Source of the DNA: Gnetum montanum
Lineage: Eukaryota > Streptophyta > Gnetopsida > Gnetales > Gnetaceae
Reading direction: 5' to 3'
Length of the DNA stretch: 64,000 nt
Assembly: GCA_015680685.1 (NCBI GenBank)
Contig: MNCI01033650.1
Span: 1,055,798-1,119,797, forward strand
Shown here in pieces: positions 10,487 to 22,069 of this stretch (positions are counted from its first letter, which is position 1; each line of letters starts with the position of its first letter). The notes under the pieces are model-generated. The model saw only the letters and a program-made list of their open reading frames with translations. It did no database searches and had not been told where the DNA came from. A program made the translations under genes and the position numbers.

Positions 10487-11165
10487 TGAAACACCCTAAA
10501 AGAAAATGCGGGATCATCCTGGCTTCACCAGGCTCTTGTAGTCTGCACAGCACCACGGCAGTCCATTGGGAAAAGCATGTTCTAAGTCTAGGACAGCCGA
10601 TTTCGGTAAATTTTCTACTTTAGGCATGGGCGAGTTCCGTACCAACTCGCCCGCTGACCAAAGTAGTCTGAACAGCTAGCAGCCTGCTCAGAAACGGTGT
10701 CTAGAATTAGCGATAGTAGCCTAGGTGAAACACCACAAAATTTTGGGCTTAGTACTTTTCCAACAAGAATCAAGCTAAGTCATGATGTTCCCCCACCATG
10801 ACTGAAGATTGAGGGCCCCACAGACAGCTTCAAGTAAAGTTGGACTCAACGAGAAGTAGTTCCTTGGGACCCACCGATGACCACGACAACATCTACTATC
10901 AAACATGGCAACTTTGGAGATCAAGATACTTAGTCTTCATTAAGTATACATTCTCAGCGTATACGCCCAAGCTTACATTCTCAGCGTATACACCCAGCAT
11001 ATATGCCCAAGCGTACACATCCCCAGCGTATACACCCAGCTTGCAATCCCCGAAGACGGCATGGAAATAGCACTACAGAGCAAAATTTGGTACAAAGCAT
11101 CAACTTACATGAAAAGAACAATCATCAGGCATTGACATCAAGCATTCTGGAGTCTATACACTGAG

Positions 11166-11497
11166 TATGTACATCCTATATGTCCAGCGTATATGCCCAG
11201 CATTCACAGCATATACGCCCAGCATCCACAGCGTATACGCCCAACGTATACACCCGGAAGGCATCCACAACATATACACCCAACGTATACACCCGGCAGG
11301 CATCCACAGCATATACGCCCAGCGTATATGCTCGACAGGCATCCACAGCGTATATGCCCAGCGTATACATCCAATAGGCATCGACAATGTATACGCCCAG
11401 TGTATACGCCCGGCAAGCATCCACAGTGTATACGCCCAGAGTCTACGCCCACCAGATACAGCGTATATGCCCAGTATATACGCCCAGTAGATGCAGC
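11166..11497. repeat. GTATACGC array in LTR U3
   Basis: A tandem array built from the 13-bp word AGCGTATACGCCC. Two such words plus a 13-bp spacer like GGCAGGCATCCAC make a 39-bp higher-order unit, repeated with substitutions. Because 39 is a multiple of three and the words lack stops, long open frames arise on both strands; these are artefacts of the repeat. A smaller cluster sits upstream (10940-11045). The array ends about 85 bases before the TATA box. Confidence 0.9.
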
Positions 11498-11581
11498 ATA
11501 TTCTACACTTGTAAATTTTATTCTTTCGCACTCGGTCAATGTGCCACGTGTCACCCAACCCGAGTCTAACGACTAAACCTG

Positions 11582-11589
11582 TATAAAAA
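11582..11589 (+). promoter_or_regulatory. TATA box of the shared LTR
   Basis: TATAAAAA, followed by CCCC, lies downstream of the U3 array and of CCACGTGTCA (a G-box-like CACGTG core at about 11544). Transcription would start about 30 bases downstream and run into the element 2 leader. Confidence 0.65.
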
Positions 11590-11835
11590 CCCCAATTTTT
11601 CATTAAATCGGGGTTGGCAAATTTGAGCAAACCAAAGAGAAAAACAGAGACACTACCAACCAGAGTAGAAAATCCTATACACTGGAACTTACCCCGCACG
11701 CTGAGTATACAGCCTTTACGCTGTGCCTGTAGTTCGAACCAGCACAAAATCATCCCTGCACCCACCTCAGCTATTCGTTTGTCTTGTGTCAAAGCCACAA
11801 CTGCATTAGACCGGTGCATTGTAACTCTCATTCTA

Positions 11836-11936
11836 CAATAACATTGTTACATTTTCTTCCTAAAATCTGTTATAGTTTTTCATTANCAATAACATTGTTA
11901 CATTTTCTTCCTAAAATCTGTTATATTTTTTCATTA
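11836..11936 (+). other. 50-bp near-identical duplication around a single N (probable assembly seam)
   Basis: Bases 11836-11885 and 11887-11936 are the same 50-mer with one mismatch (G against T), separated only by the N at 11886. This is the usual look of two overlapping contig ends joined with a one-base placeholder rather than merged. Confidence 0.85.
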
Positions 11937-12281
11937 ATTGTTGCATATTTACTGTTTACGCCCTTGTACGTTTACGCTCTGTTTACAGCAGTTACGTTGT
12001 TTACATTTCGTTTTACATCTATTACGTCATTTACGTATAACCTAGCATATAGCATCTCGGTGTACGTTTGGGAAAATCCTTGCCTAATCCGCGTGCAGAC
12101 CACTCAAGGTACTCTGCCTTCGTCAATTCCAGCTTGCCCTCAAGAAAAGGTAGGGTCTTTTGTGCATGTCTGGAGATCTCCAGGTCTCTGTTTCCTTCCA
12201 GTCGAAGATCGACAATTTCGGACAGTACAAAAATTAGCGCTAGAAGGAGGGCCTAAACTGCTTAAAACTTACTGTCTTCAG

Positions 12282-12665
12282 AACTCCCAGCGTCTACGCT
12301 GCTGAGTTTACGCCGACCCTATCTACAAATTTCCTAGCATCTATGCTGCTGAGTTTACGCCGACCTTGTCTGCAAACTTCCTAGTGTCTACGCTGTCCAG
12401 CGTCTATGCTGCTGAGTTTACGTCGACCCTGTCTGCAAAATTCCTAGCGTCTACGCCATTCCGTTCATGCTACACTCTCTACACCGTAGACTCGTCTACG
12501 CTGCTGTTCAGCATACGCTGCACACTCTATGCTGTAGACTCCGTCTACGCTACTTAGCATATACGCTGCTACTATACGCTGTATACCTATACGCTGTCAT
12601 TATACACTGGTCGTTGAAGCCTATATGCTGAGACCCAGTCTATATGCTATACACCACGAACGTAG
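12282..12665 (+). repeat. Leader tandem repeats of element 2 (TACGC-rich)
   Basis: Three to four units of roughly 55-65 bp carry TCTACGCTGCTGAGTTTACG followed by CCGACC and CTGCAAA (units start near 12290, 12345 and 12400), then a run of short TCTACGC / TATACGCTG words to about 12650. The vocabulary is the same as in the LTR U3 array and in the antisense-gene region at 21.3-22.3 kb. It lies between the LTR promoter and the first gag ATG. Confidence 0.8.
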
Positions 12666-12731
12666 GTTTATGCCGCACTAGGTATAATAGTTTCATATCC
12701 CTTCACTGTGTCACATTCTCAACTGTTCATC

Positions 12732-13076
12732 ATGAACACCGCAAACTCCAACGCTACAACCATGCTAGTCATGGACCTTGTAGGCACCATGGCCGTTCAA
12801 CAGCCCGTGGTACAACCCACAGTGGCGCCCCGCCAGTTTCTTAGATTGCAAGGGAGGAACCCATCTTCTAACATTATAACTCAAGACCAGTATAATTTCA
12901 TATGCGTGAAAATACAAGCTGGCCTAGCCGTGGACCGAGCCGAAATGGAAGTTAAGAGGCAATACAAAATTTTCTATAGGGGAGGACAAGAGTTCATTCC
13001 TTCCTTGTACGATATCATCCCTCTTCTAGAGCCTTATTCTGAGCTCATCTCACAACTCCTCCTGCAAAGGAGCTAG
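12732..13076 (+). CDS. Element 2 N-terminal gag reading frame
   Basis: ATG at 12732, the first after the leader, opens a frame of 114 codons ending at 13076. It contains QFLRLQGRNPSSN, then an amphipathic stretch with IQAGLAVDRAEMEVKRQY and FIPSLYDIIPLLEPYSELI. I do not recognise a named domain. Position and composition fit the N-terminal extension of a Tat gag, before the proline/glutamine-rich linker. An in-frame ATG further on would lose this block. The stop at its end, followed by more open frames in the same direction, suggests gag was once continuous. Confidence 0.5.
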   Translation: MNTANSNATTMLVMDLVGTMAVQQPVVQPTVAPRQFLRLQGRNPSSNIITQDQYNFICVKIQAGLAVDRAEMEVKRQYKIFYRGGQEFIPSLYDIIPLLEPYSELISQLLLQRS

Positions 13077-13119
13077 TCTCTAGATCAGCCTGTAGTAAAT
13101 CCTCAACAGGAAGAGGAGG

Positions 13120-15464
13120 ATGACTTCACAGCCCAATCCTAGCATGAAGATTCGTACCATACTCTTAGTCCACAAACCTATGTCAACCGGTTATTTCATC
13201 CAGCCACAGGGAAAATTAAGTCCCTTCAACCATTTAGATTCACCCAAGCACAAATACCTCAACAAGAATCATCCGCACTTATTCATATTCCTCCTGCAAC
13301 CGACTCGCAACTCGATACACTTCCTCTTGCTATTCTCCCCGTTGCAACCATAGCCCCATCCTTGCAAGTACAACCCCCTCAAAATAATGTAGGAGCAACC
13401 TCCACACCCCGAGTGATCAGGATGCCGCATGTGATACCGGCTTCTACGTCCGCTCATTATATCCCCCAGATCCAAACCCACGGACCCCCTTTCACCACTG
13501 TAACCCAACAAGTTCAGGGGATTCCTACACAAAACATGACCATGCAATGGGCAACGATTGGTGCTCAATCACATCAACCCCCTCACTATAACATACCACC
13601 TCATATAATTCCACCGGCCAACATCCCTCAAGGACAACCACAACAACAACAACCCCTTGCCTACAATGTGCCACCCCTAGTACCACCCACTCTAAATGTC
13701 CTGCAAGTACAGCCTCCAACTACACAACTTTCCACCTTCCAACCCACTATCCAACAATATAATCTATACACCATACAAAATCCCCAACCGGTTATATCAC
13801 CTAGTGCCCAAGATTGGGCTGACACTAAAAAGCTAATGCAGGAGCTAACTAACGAGGTCAAACGCCTCAAAATGGCCCCTGACGGAGAACTGAAGGTAGT
13901 GGACTTCTATCACGATGATCCTATCAGCTCTTCAGTTCCACCCCTAACATTACCCAAGGGTGTATCTTTGCCTACGCTGACTAAATACAATGAGGAGATA
14001 GACCCCAATGCTCACCTCATAACGTTCAGACTAGAGTGCGCACTACTTCAGGCATGGTCACATGCCATTTTATGAGTGTTCCCCATGTCCCTCACTGGGA
14101 GAGCACTTGATTGGTATTGGGCCTTACCACGAAACTCAATATCTTCTTTGGAAGATTTGTTACATCAATTTTTCACTAGGTTCAAGTATAACTTGAAGCT
14201 TGAGGCAATATTTGACAACATCATATAGGTCAAGCATGCACCCCTTGAACCTGTCCAGAAATTCATCCAATGGTGGAGTGCCGCTTTCAATGAGCTCCAT
14301 GAGCCTATCCCAGAGACATATCTCCTCACCATTCTAAAAAGGGCTATTAATGATTTTGTGAAATCCAAACTATACTATCTCAATGCATGCACTCTAAGTC
14401 AAGCATTTGTACAAATTAAGAACATAGAGGAGGTAGCACAAAACAGCCATGATCCTGCATATTTAGCCTTTAAGAACCAACATAGTAAGAAAGATAAAGA
14501 AAAGGCTAAAACAACTATAGTGGCAGTAGCAGAAACACAACAAGAAAATATGGTACAACAAAGAAAACCGCCTATTTCCCCTACTAATTATGCTAAACCC
14601 ACTCCCACGATCGCACCAGAATCATCCTCATCACAGAACCCAACACAGAATCGTATGAGAAACTTCAAGAGGAAAGAACCTTCCCAATACACATCACTAC
14701 CCATGAAACCATCACAGTTGTTGGACCAACTCCTAAAGGCTAGATTAATGAAACATAAATTTTTGTCCCCTGTAGCAATCTAAAGGCATGATCGATTCTA
14801 TCAACTGGTTCAGTACCCAAGCCTAGCAATGCCAAATAACCCCCCAGTACCGAAAGGTTTTAGAATGGACTGTTTCTATGATTATCACCAATGTAATGGC
14901 CATGGCATGGATTACTGTTTTACCCTAAAACAAGACATCCAACGAATGATTGATGGAGGTCAAATCACCTTTGACGAAGCAAACCTGATCCAACCACAAA
15001 ACCAGGCCATGGGTGTGTATAAAGACCCTCTAAATACTAAAGAGGCACCATATGTGATTAACACAATCTACCTTGATAACAAACCTGAAACACCTAGCAT
15101 TAACACCGTCTATTCCGAAAATGAGTAGCAAATGCCTAATAAACCATTTGTAGTGCATATTCCTTCCACTGTACAAACATCAGTGCCTCAACCATCATAC
15201 TCCCTGCAGAAACCTTTCATCGTCCGAGTACCCCCCGCCATAGCGACTTCTAACACCCCGACACACGAAAAACCATACGTGATATGCGTACCTCTTGCTG
15301 CTGCTACTGCAAACTCACAAACACCTCCTATTCGGCCTGCCCCTTACGTAGTCCGAGTACCACCTGTGGTCACAACAATAGAGGTCCAATCCCCAGCTAG
15401 GCCAACTCCATACGTCGTTAGGACACCCGAACGTCCTGGTGACCACCAGTCCCCCACTTCGTAA
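13120..15464 (+). pseudogene. Element 2 gag
   Basis: Gag forms the particle shell. Reading in order: a remnant linker (13120-13353), a Pro/Gln/Thr-rich linker (13362-13800), a short coiled-coil-like KKLMQELTNEVKRLKM (about 13830-13873), then the capsid core starting SLPTLTKYNEEIDPNAHL (about 13968) and LTGRALDWYWALP (about 14093). The core is broken by stops at 14075 and near 14228. It resumes in the 14358-14783 frame, then the Cys/His block FYDYHQCNGHGMDYCF (14874-14921) and FVVHIP / FIVRVP / YVVRVP proline repeats (15144-15460), the same repeat type as in element 1. At least five breaks make it defective. Confidence 0.8.
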
Positions 15465-15923
15465 ACACAGAATAAACCAAGTCCCTATGTCATCAAGGTG
15501 CCTAGCCAGCTTGGCACTCAACCGCATGCGACTGTCCAACCGCAACCTCGCCCTTCTCCACACGTAGTATGAATCCCAAGGCAACTTGAGGCTCCGAAAC
15601 CAACCACACCCCCACGCCACACATGAGAACGCCTAGCTGATAAGCTTACATGTGAATGCTTGGAGGAGTGTCAACGGCTAGCCTTAGGACCTCCTAAACC
15701 TACCCCGCTAAACGCAGTATCCATGACACCACCTAACGATACACCAAACATAGGCCATGAGGGTGAACCATCCAGCAAACATGATACGCCTAAATCAACG
15801 ATTCTAGGAAAAAATGACAAACCAACCATGCACAAAATAAAACTGTTGGGCCCAATGGACTAAGTCATTGTCAACAAACATACGCCCAACAATAGAGACC
15901 TAGCAATAGCTCTAATGTAGGTC

Positions 15924-16598
15924 ATGCAGGCACTCAAACAAAAAAACACTTCGCTGAGCTTATACGACTTAGTGCTAACATCTCAAACCCATCGTGAAGC
16001 TTTAGTGCACATGTTAACATCTATCCCAGTAAGCAAGGACTTGCCTCCAAATGAACCTTCAATTCATGCGGTAATGTACTCGCCTCAAGGGTCAACTCCT
16101 AAGCCATTAAGTTTTCACGATGACAACATCAAGGTGGATGAGAAAACGGGAGAGGTAACAACAACACCTATGTTTATAACAATACGAATAAACCAATTCA
16201 AGATACATAGGGTCCATGTAGATGATGGATCTGCCACAAACATAGTGCCATATCCCATCATCAAACAATTGGGGCTTACAGAGCTAATCAAACCAACCGC
16301 CACCACATGCTTTAAATCATTCAGCGGGTCGCACGTGATAGTTAAAGGCATCGTGACTTTAGACTTCATAGTAGGGGATCAATTCCCCACATCTGCCGAC
16401 TTCGTGGTAATCGATGAAATGCCAAGGTTCAACCTAATATTGGGAAGGCCCTGGCTAGCCCAACTGAAAGCAGTCTCTTCCCCTATACACCAAGAAATTC
16501 ACCTGCCTTACGAAGGTGGCGAAATTTTTTATACACGGGGAGGCTGCTACACCCATCATCTCATCGTACATAAACACAGACCAAGGCTCAGAGGTTAA
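15924..16598 (+). pseudogene. Element 2 aspartic protease (PR)
   Basis: The frame is open for 224 codons. The N-terminal LYDLVLTSQTHREALVHML matches element 1. The active site is HVDDGSATNIV (about 16216-16248) and the closing signature is RFNLILGRPWLA (about 16425-16460). Compared with element 1 this copy has no stop inside the domain. A short broken frame (15660-15863) links it to gag. An intact-looking PR in a broken polyprotein indicates recent decay or chance preservation. Confidence 0.85.
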
Positions 16599-16911
16599 GC
16601 TCGATACAAATGAACAACAACCAGTAGGCGATCATCTTTTAAGCACAAAGGAAAATCCACCCAACACAAAAATTCCCAGGCCTGAAATCATACATACACA
16701 GCCTCACTTAGAAACCATGACTGACACAGAAACCACAATACATGCTGAAGTGCCGGAAAACACCAACGTGGGAACTATTCCACCAGATGTCCCTTGGGCT
16801 GAATTACCATTCAACGTGATCAACAAAGGAGACGCTGAATATAGAATCATACCCGCTAACTCATCGCCTAACGTTAAAATGAGAAAAATCAAAAAATTAC
16901 TAAACCAATAA
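16516..16911 (+). pseudogene. C-terminal tail after PR, frame-shifted
   Basis: An acidic, Pro/Thr-rich frame of 131 codons overlaps the last 80 bases of PR in another frame. It ends PNVKMRKIKKLLNQ just before the post-PR repeats. Motifs such as VPWAELPFNVINKGDAEY suggest real former coding rather than chance, probably the tail of the gag-PR frame after a small indel. No family recognised. Confidence 0.4.
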
Positions 16912-16919
16912 ACAACAAA

Positions 16920-17205
16920 CTGTCCAAAATGACGTTAAACTACAAACTATCCGAAATGATGTTAAACTACAACTAGTCTGAAACGACGTTAAACTATCAT
17001 TCCAAGTTCGAAATGATGTCAAACTATCATGTTTGCAATGACATAAAACTAGCCACGATCAGAAATGGTCGGTCAACCAAGAAATCCACCCGTGTCATTC
17101 AAAACGTCCCTTGCTTACGCTGAGGCCCAAAATGGCCTTAAACTACGCATATGGCCCTAAATGGCCTTAAACTAGTGCGTATGTGACCCAAAATGGCCTT
17201 AAACT
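16920..17205 (+). repeat. Tandem TTAAACTA units after PR of element 2
   Basis: Eight to nine imperfect units of about 25-35 bp. The first four or five read CnGAAATGACGTTAAACTA; the last three read CCCAAAATGGCCTTAAACTA. They lie between the end of gag-PR and the 3' end of the antisense gene, and share the core with the units before RT and after IN. About 300 bases of AT-rich DNA without features follow (17206-17516). Confidence 0.85.
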
Positions 17206-17516
17206 AATCATCCACTTATACTTTGTTTTTCTCCCAAATTCCGGCTCACTGTTCGAATTTATGCTTGCATTGTCATGTTGTCAATAACAATTTTCACGAT
17301 TATCTTTCATTTATCATTACACTCCTACGTATAATTACATTCATGCACTACACTTAAACCAAAAAAACAAACCAAAACATTTTACATTGCCATGTCGTGT
17401 TTACAATTAAACTCAAAAGCAACAAAAAAAATTTTATACATATACATGTAATGATGTACAATTACAAGAGTTAACTGATTTTATTCATCTGTTTAATACA
17501 ACTCAAAATTATCAAT

Positions 17517-20500
17517 TTAAAATTCACGTATAAATTTGAGTAAGAATAATTTCAAAACAAAAAACAAAGAAACTAAACATCCAGGATAGGAGGGTCGTCC
17601 CCTTTAGATCCACTCGCATCATGGGCCCCTGCTCCACTGGGGCTAGCTTCTTGGACATCATCATCGTCTTGACCCTATAAAATGTAAAGGAAACAATCAA
17701 CGTAAGAACAAAAGAAAAAAACTTTCAAACATTATTCAACCAATGAATTTCATAATAACAAAATGCTTACAGTAGGGGATCCACCTAAACCGAATTCCAG
17801 CCGGTGGAGGATTTCCTCTTCTGAGACACTGGCCCAATCTATCCCATCAAGGCCTAGATCGACATCTGCCAAATCCTTCCCCTTGTCAACAGCCAACCAA
17901 GTAGGATTCTTTAAAGGGAATTCACCCACAGAAACCTCCCTAGAAGTGGTTGTAATTACCCTTGTAGGCGATTCCATCTCAATAATTGTATTCTAAGCAA
18001 AGGTATCACACGCAGAGCGCAGACCCAGACCCTCCACAAACATTTCAAGTTGATGCTTTTCAATGGATACTTCCTTCAACAATTTCTTATAATGATGCTT
18101 GTGGTGCTTCTCATCCTAACCCCACTTATGCACCTTGGAAGCGAAAGCCTTCCAATCCTGGCACTTGAGGTTCAGTAGATCTACTTGGGCCTTACGCTCT
18201 GCTAGTTTCTGGGTCAGTGACGCGTGGTGATTGAGTAGGTTCCAATATCTAGTATAGGTGACCTTGGAAGTTCACCAAGAGCGATCACCACTTAGTCTAG
18301 CTGAGGCGAACTCATACCGAGCCTTGAGATCATCACGCTCAACTAATAACTCGGAAACTTCTTTCTCTTTTGCTTGAATTTGTAACCACAACTGTTCGAT
18401 GGAATGCCTACAGGTCCACAGCAATTTGGCGTTGTGTACAAGACCTCCCGCCACTTCATCATAAACTAGCCTTGGTATCTGCTCGACCTCTGGGGGCAGT
18501 GTGGACAAAATTTCAATGCTAACAGTCTCAGATGGATCCCACCTTAGCTTAGCTCCTACGCGCACAAAAGAACGAGCATTAAACATTAGACGACAAAAAA
18601 AATGGGGGTGTGAAATTCGAAAGCTACAAAGGACTCGAGACATTTGTACCTATCTCAGGGTGGGCTTCCTGAATACGTTCAACCACCTCCTCAGTGATAC
18701 CAGCCACAAAATCCATTTTACTTGGCATCTCAATCCAAGTAAATGGTCCACGAGTATGAGACGGACTAACTTCTGCGGTCGTTTCAGGGGGAGTCGTTTT
18801 CATGGGCACGTCCAACCGCATCGTTCTGGTTTCACTACCTTTGTCTGGAAGCGATAAAAACATAAAAGTAAAACACCATAGAAACAACAACTCACAAAGC
18901 AACACAATAAAATAAAAGGAACTATACCATGTCCTCTGTCCCCTTCTGGGTTTGGAGGATCGCCAAGGTCCAACCTTCCCTTGAGGAAGCTACTAAACAT
19001 CTCATCGATACCACCCTGGTCATCGACCAGTTCAATCTCCATGGTGTCTTCCCATAGCTCCTCCATCTCTTCCACCTGATCCTTGCCGACCTCTTCCTCC
19101 TCAGTCATTAACTCCATTGTAGCTCCCTCCTCTTCAATGATAGTCTCTAATTCCTGCCTCCTCACTTCTCGAGTCAAGTCTGAAGGCATCAGTGGCATGT
19201 AAGCGGTCAAAATAAAAATTATGAATAAGACGAAAATGATAAAGCAATAAGTGTACCGAGTTTACTTACCTCGGACAGGCATCTTGAACCGTATGCGCTT
19301 CACCCATGGCTCTTCCACATTTGAGGTCACCTATGTTGAGCGTTCACGCTTCGAGAGCTTCGACTTGGCTTTCCCAGTTGTCTCTTTGATGACACGTTTA
19401 GCTCTCTTGGCAGTATAAGGCACATCATCTGGTTCCAACCCCACACTGTCACGTGTGTGGATTAAGGTACCAGATGACCATCCCATCATGATGGACACTG
19501 ACTCGTCAATCCCCTTAGGCGCATCTTAGGACTCAACTCTTTCAAATAAATGGTTGATCCACGGGCGAGATAATTGACCACGATCCTGTAGAACATACTT
19601 ATTGTCTGCGTGAACCACTAGAAACTCAGCCAAAAGGCGAAGATAGCCAGTAAAGAATGCAAATGTAAAATGGGATTGCACTTCAACATTTGAGCGCAAT
19701 CACACTATCTCCTTATGAAGGCCCGACAACAAAAATTGAGCCCAGTTATAGCGCATCCTAGTTTCTAAGATGGTTCGCATAATGCGTACAACTTCAACAC
19801 CAAGACTCCTCACCTGGGATAGGGATTTAGGAAACACCCGTGCCCTAAACAAGGGGTATAATTCATTAACTTCCTCAACCTTTGACTTCCCCTACATAGG
19901 GAATCCCTTGGAGCCCTTGGTAATGCCCAACCAGTCCTCTAGTTCACATACCATATGGAGCTCTTTCTGAGCCCTATCCAAAACTACATTTACGCCATCT
20001 CCCGGTACACTGAATAGGTCTGAAAAGAATTTGGCCAATAGATGGAAAACTATCTTGACACCCTTAATGCGGGTTCTGTAGTAGGAGATAGTTGTATCGA
20101 ATGAATCAACAATCCCGATCATTTCAGCTATCAACACATCAGGGCTAGGGGTTGTAAAGAGCTTCATAAGGCCGGCATCATCTAAACAACGGACAATGGA
20201 TGGTGGGGCATGGATGTGTAACCATTTCTGTGCCTTGCTGATCTCCCCGAACTTCATTGACAGGGTAGTCTTAGTTCGTCCTGTTGTGATAGGGTCTCCG
20301 CTGAGAGGGACATCAACTGTAGATACAATTTGAAACCATCACATCAGTATGACCACCAGTAGTCCGATAAACACACTAAGGCATCTAGAAAATATTGTCA
20401 CTTACCTTCAATTATGGACTTAGAGGTGCCAGAAGTCAGATCAGCATCATGAGGGAAGACTGGTCCCTTATTCGACCAATCTCCATGCAACCACCCACGA

Positions 20501-22069
20501 GCTGTACACTATGCAAACGCTCTAGAAAATCATTTATGGAAATGGACAATATCACCCTTGGTTTGAGCTAATACAGCTCCGTGAAGGGTGGGTCCCGCCA
20601 TAAAGGTCTCTAGAGCGGTATGAGCTAGGGCAAGCCCATCATCATCAACGCATGTCCCATCTTGGTTAACTTGGGGCCTACAAAAGAATGGTTGTCAAAA
20701 TAGGGGCAAACACTAAATAACAAAAACCAGAAACGACAAATCAGGCGATCTTACCACTCTACTCGGTACACTGTGCTAGGAGGGTTCTGAAACAACGTGT
20801 GTGCACGTGTAGCCAGAAATAAGGTGTTGTTGAGATAATCACACCCTCGTGGCAATAGTTCCCACACGCACACTAACGGGTGAGTAGATCTGGGCCTGCC
20901 AGAGGGACCGTCCTCGATCACAAGCGGCCCCTCGTCAATATCCTCCATGAAGGCCGCGATGCCCTCCGAAGCTCCCACAACATAGCCTCAAGCATGCTCC
21001 ATGCCACTTGATCATTCAGGTGTGACCAGAACACCACCTTAAATCTGTCCAGGATAAAGATGAGGAATTCACAAGCCCCTTCCCTGAACCATACCCCATT
21101 GTTTTCAATAGTTAAATCAGGGGTAGGTTCATCGGCCTCAAGGGGCCCGAACCATGCCAATACTCCAACTAGCTCAACTACCAGAAGGAAAGGTTCAGTG
21201 TCCCTGCAAGTAACCAAAATGCCATGACAAATCAGCCATACATGAAAATGAGATGAAAAAGACGAAATTCCATGTTGTAGCCCAACACTTTGAAAAATTA
21301 AGAAACTGTTCACGCTCAGCATATACGCTATAAAAATCGTCAGCGTATACGCTATGAAAACCGTTTGCACTCAGCGTATACGCTGTAAAAAACTGCCAGC
21401 GTATACGCTATGAAAACAGGTCTACGCTATACGCTGCCTAAAAAGAACAAACTGTTCATGCTCAGCATATATCCTGTAAAAAACCGCCAGCATATACGCT
21501 ATGAAAATAGTTTACGCTGAACGTCATGCAAACAGTTTACACTATACACTGTGAAAACATGTCAGCGTATATGTTGTGAAAAGTTTACATTGTACGCTGT
21601 GAAAACAATCAGCGTATATGCTGTAAATCGTCTACGCTACATACTGATAAAATCATTTACGCTATGCACTGACAAAATATTTTACACTATATACAATTAA
21701 AATGGTCTACGCTATACACTATAGAGACCCTCTATGCTGCGGACCTATGCTCAGCTTACAGGTCCCCCCTATGCTAACTATCTATGCTAGCCGTATACGC
21801 CGAAGCCCCCTACGCTACCGAAGCCCCCTATGCTACCGAAACCCTCTACGCTACCGAAACTGTCTACGCTACGAAAACTATCTATGCCCAATGACAAGTA
21901 CAGATGAAAAAATTAACAGAGGTAGGATTAGAGCCTACCTGTGTGATGATCCAGGCCATGATGGAACCCTTGGCCTGGGCAAACACTACAACATGGCCTC
22001 GCTTTCCTCCGTGAAAGTCAGGTCAGGCCCCTTCCTCCCCTGGCCTTCTACGTCCTTTCCCTTGCCCAT
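17517..22069 (-). pseudogene. Antisense eight-exon gene of element 2: degenerate FCP1/NIF-like domain, unknown domain, acidic region, coiled coil
   Basis: Minus-strand exons: E1 22069-21939, E2 21203-20755, E3 20677-20406, E4 20316-19270, E5 19179-18928, E6 18844-18650, E7 18555-17771, E8 17674-17517. Every junction is GT-AG (donors GTAGGC, GTAAGA, GTAAGT, GTAAGT, GTATAG, GTACAA, GTAAGC) and all join in frame (phases 2,2,1,1,1,1,0), about 1,096 codons. E2 has PFLLVVELVGVLAWF, VWFREGACEFLIFILDRFKV, WSHLND and NNTLFLATRAH...NPPSTVY, which match the FCP1-like HAD layout, but motif I lacks its Asp pair and the late DD reads AT. E4 holds FFSDLFSVPGDGVN and a basic KAKSKLSKRER tail. E5 is acidic. 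E7 is a long coiled coil. Breaks: a one-base deletion in E2 and about ten in-frame stops. The joint in-phase splicing makes chance very unlikely. Function is unknown. Confidence 0.78.

Larger units (their letters stand above)
10487..12090 (+). mobile_element. LTR shared by elements 1 and 2 (type A; 3' end approximate)
   Basis: It starts TGAAACACC after the polypurine tract of element 1. A second TGAAACACC at 10728, preceded by about 240 bases not found in element 2, begins the part that matches the 3' LTR of element 2 (10728-11575 against 27812-28562). U3 contains the GTATACGC array (11166-11497) and the TATA box at 11582. About 1.1 kb separates that TATA box from the first gag ATG at 12732. 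No second LTR or element end is visible in between, so this copy seems to serve as the 3' LTR of element 1 and the 5' LTR of element 2. The 3' end is uncertain: a weak primer-site-like string with GACCACTC lies near 12095. Confidence 0.55.

Noticed and set aside
11154-11831. Long open frames on both strands in the GTATACGC array (up to 225 codons)
   Set aside because: The 39-bp unit is a multiple of three and lacks stops, so several frames stay open by structure; translations are pure repeat (AYTLWMP / PSVYAR types).
12085-12110. Possible primer-binding site (GCAGACCACTCAAGG) for element 2
   Set aside because: Only a short GACCAC core resembles the tRNA-Arg-type sites of Tat elements; too weak to fix the LTR end.
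13525-13870. Minus-strand frames opposite gag of element 2
   Set aside because: Shadows of the Pro/Gln-rich linker on the plus strand.
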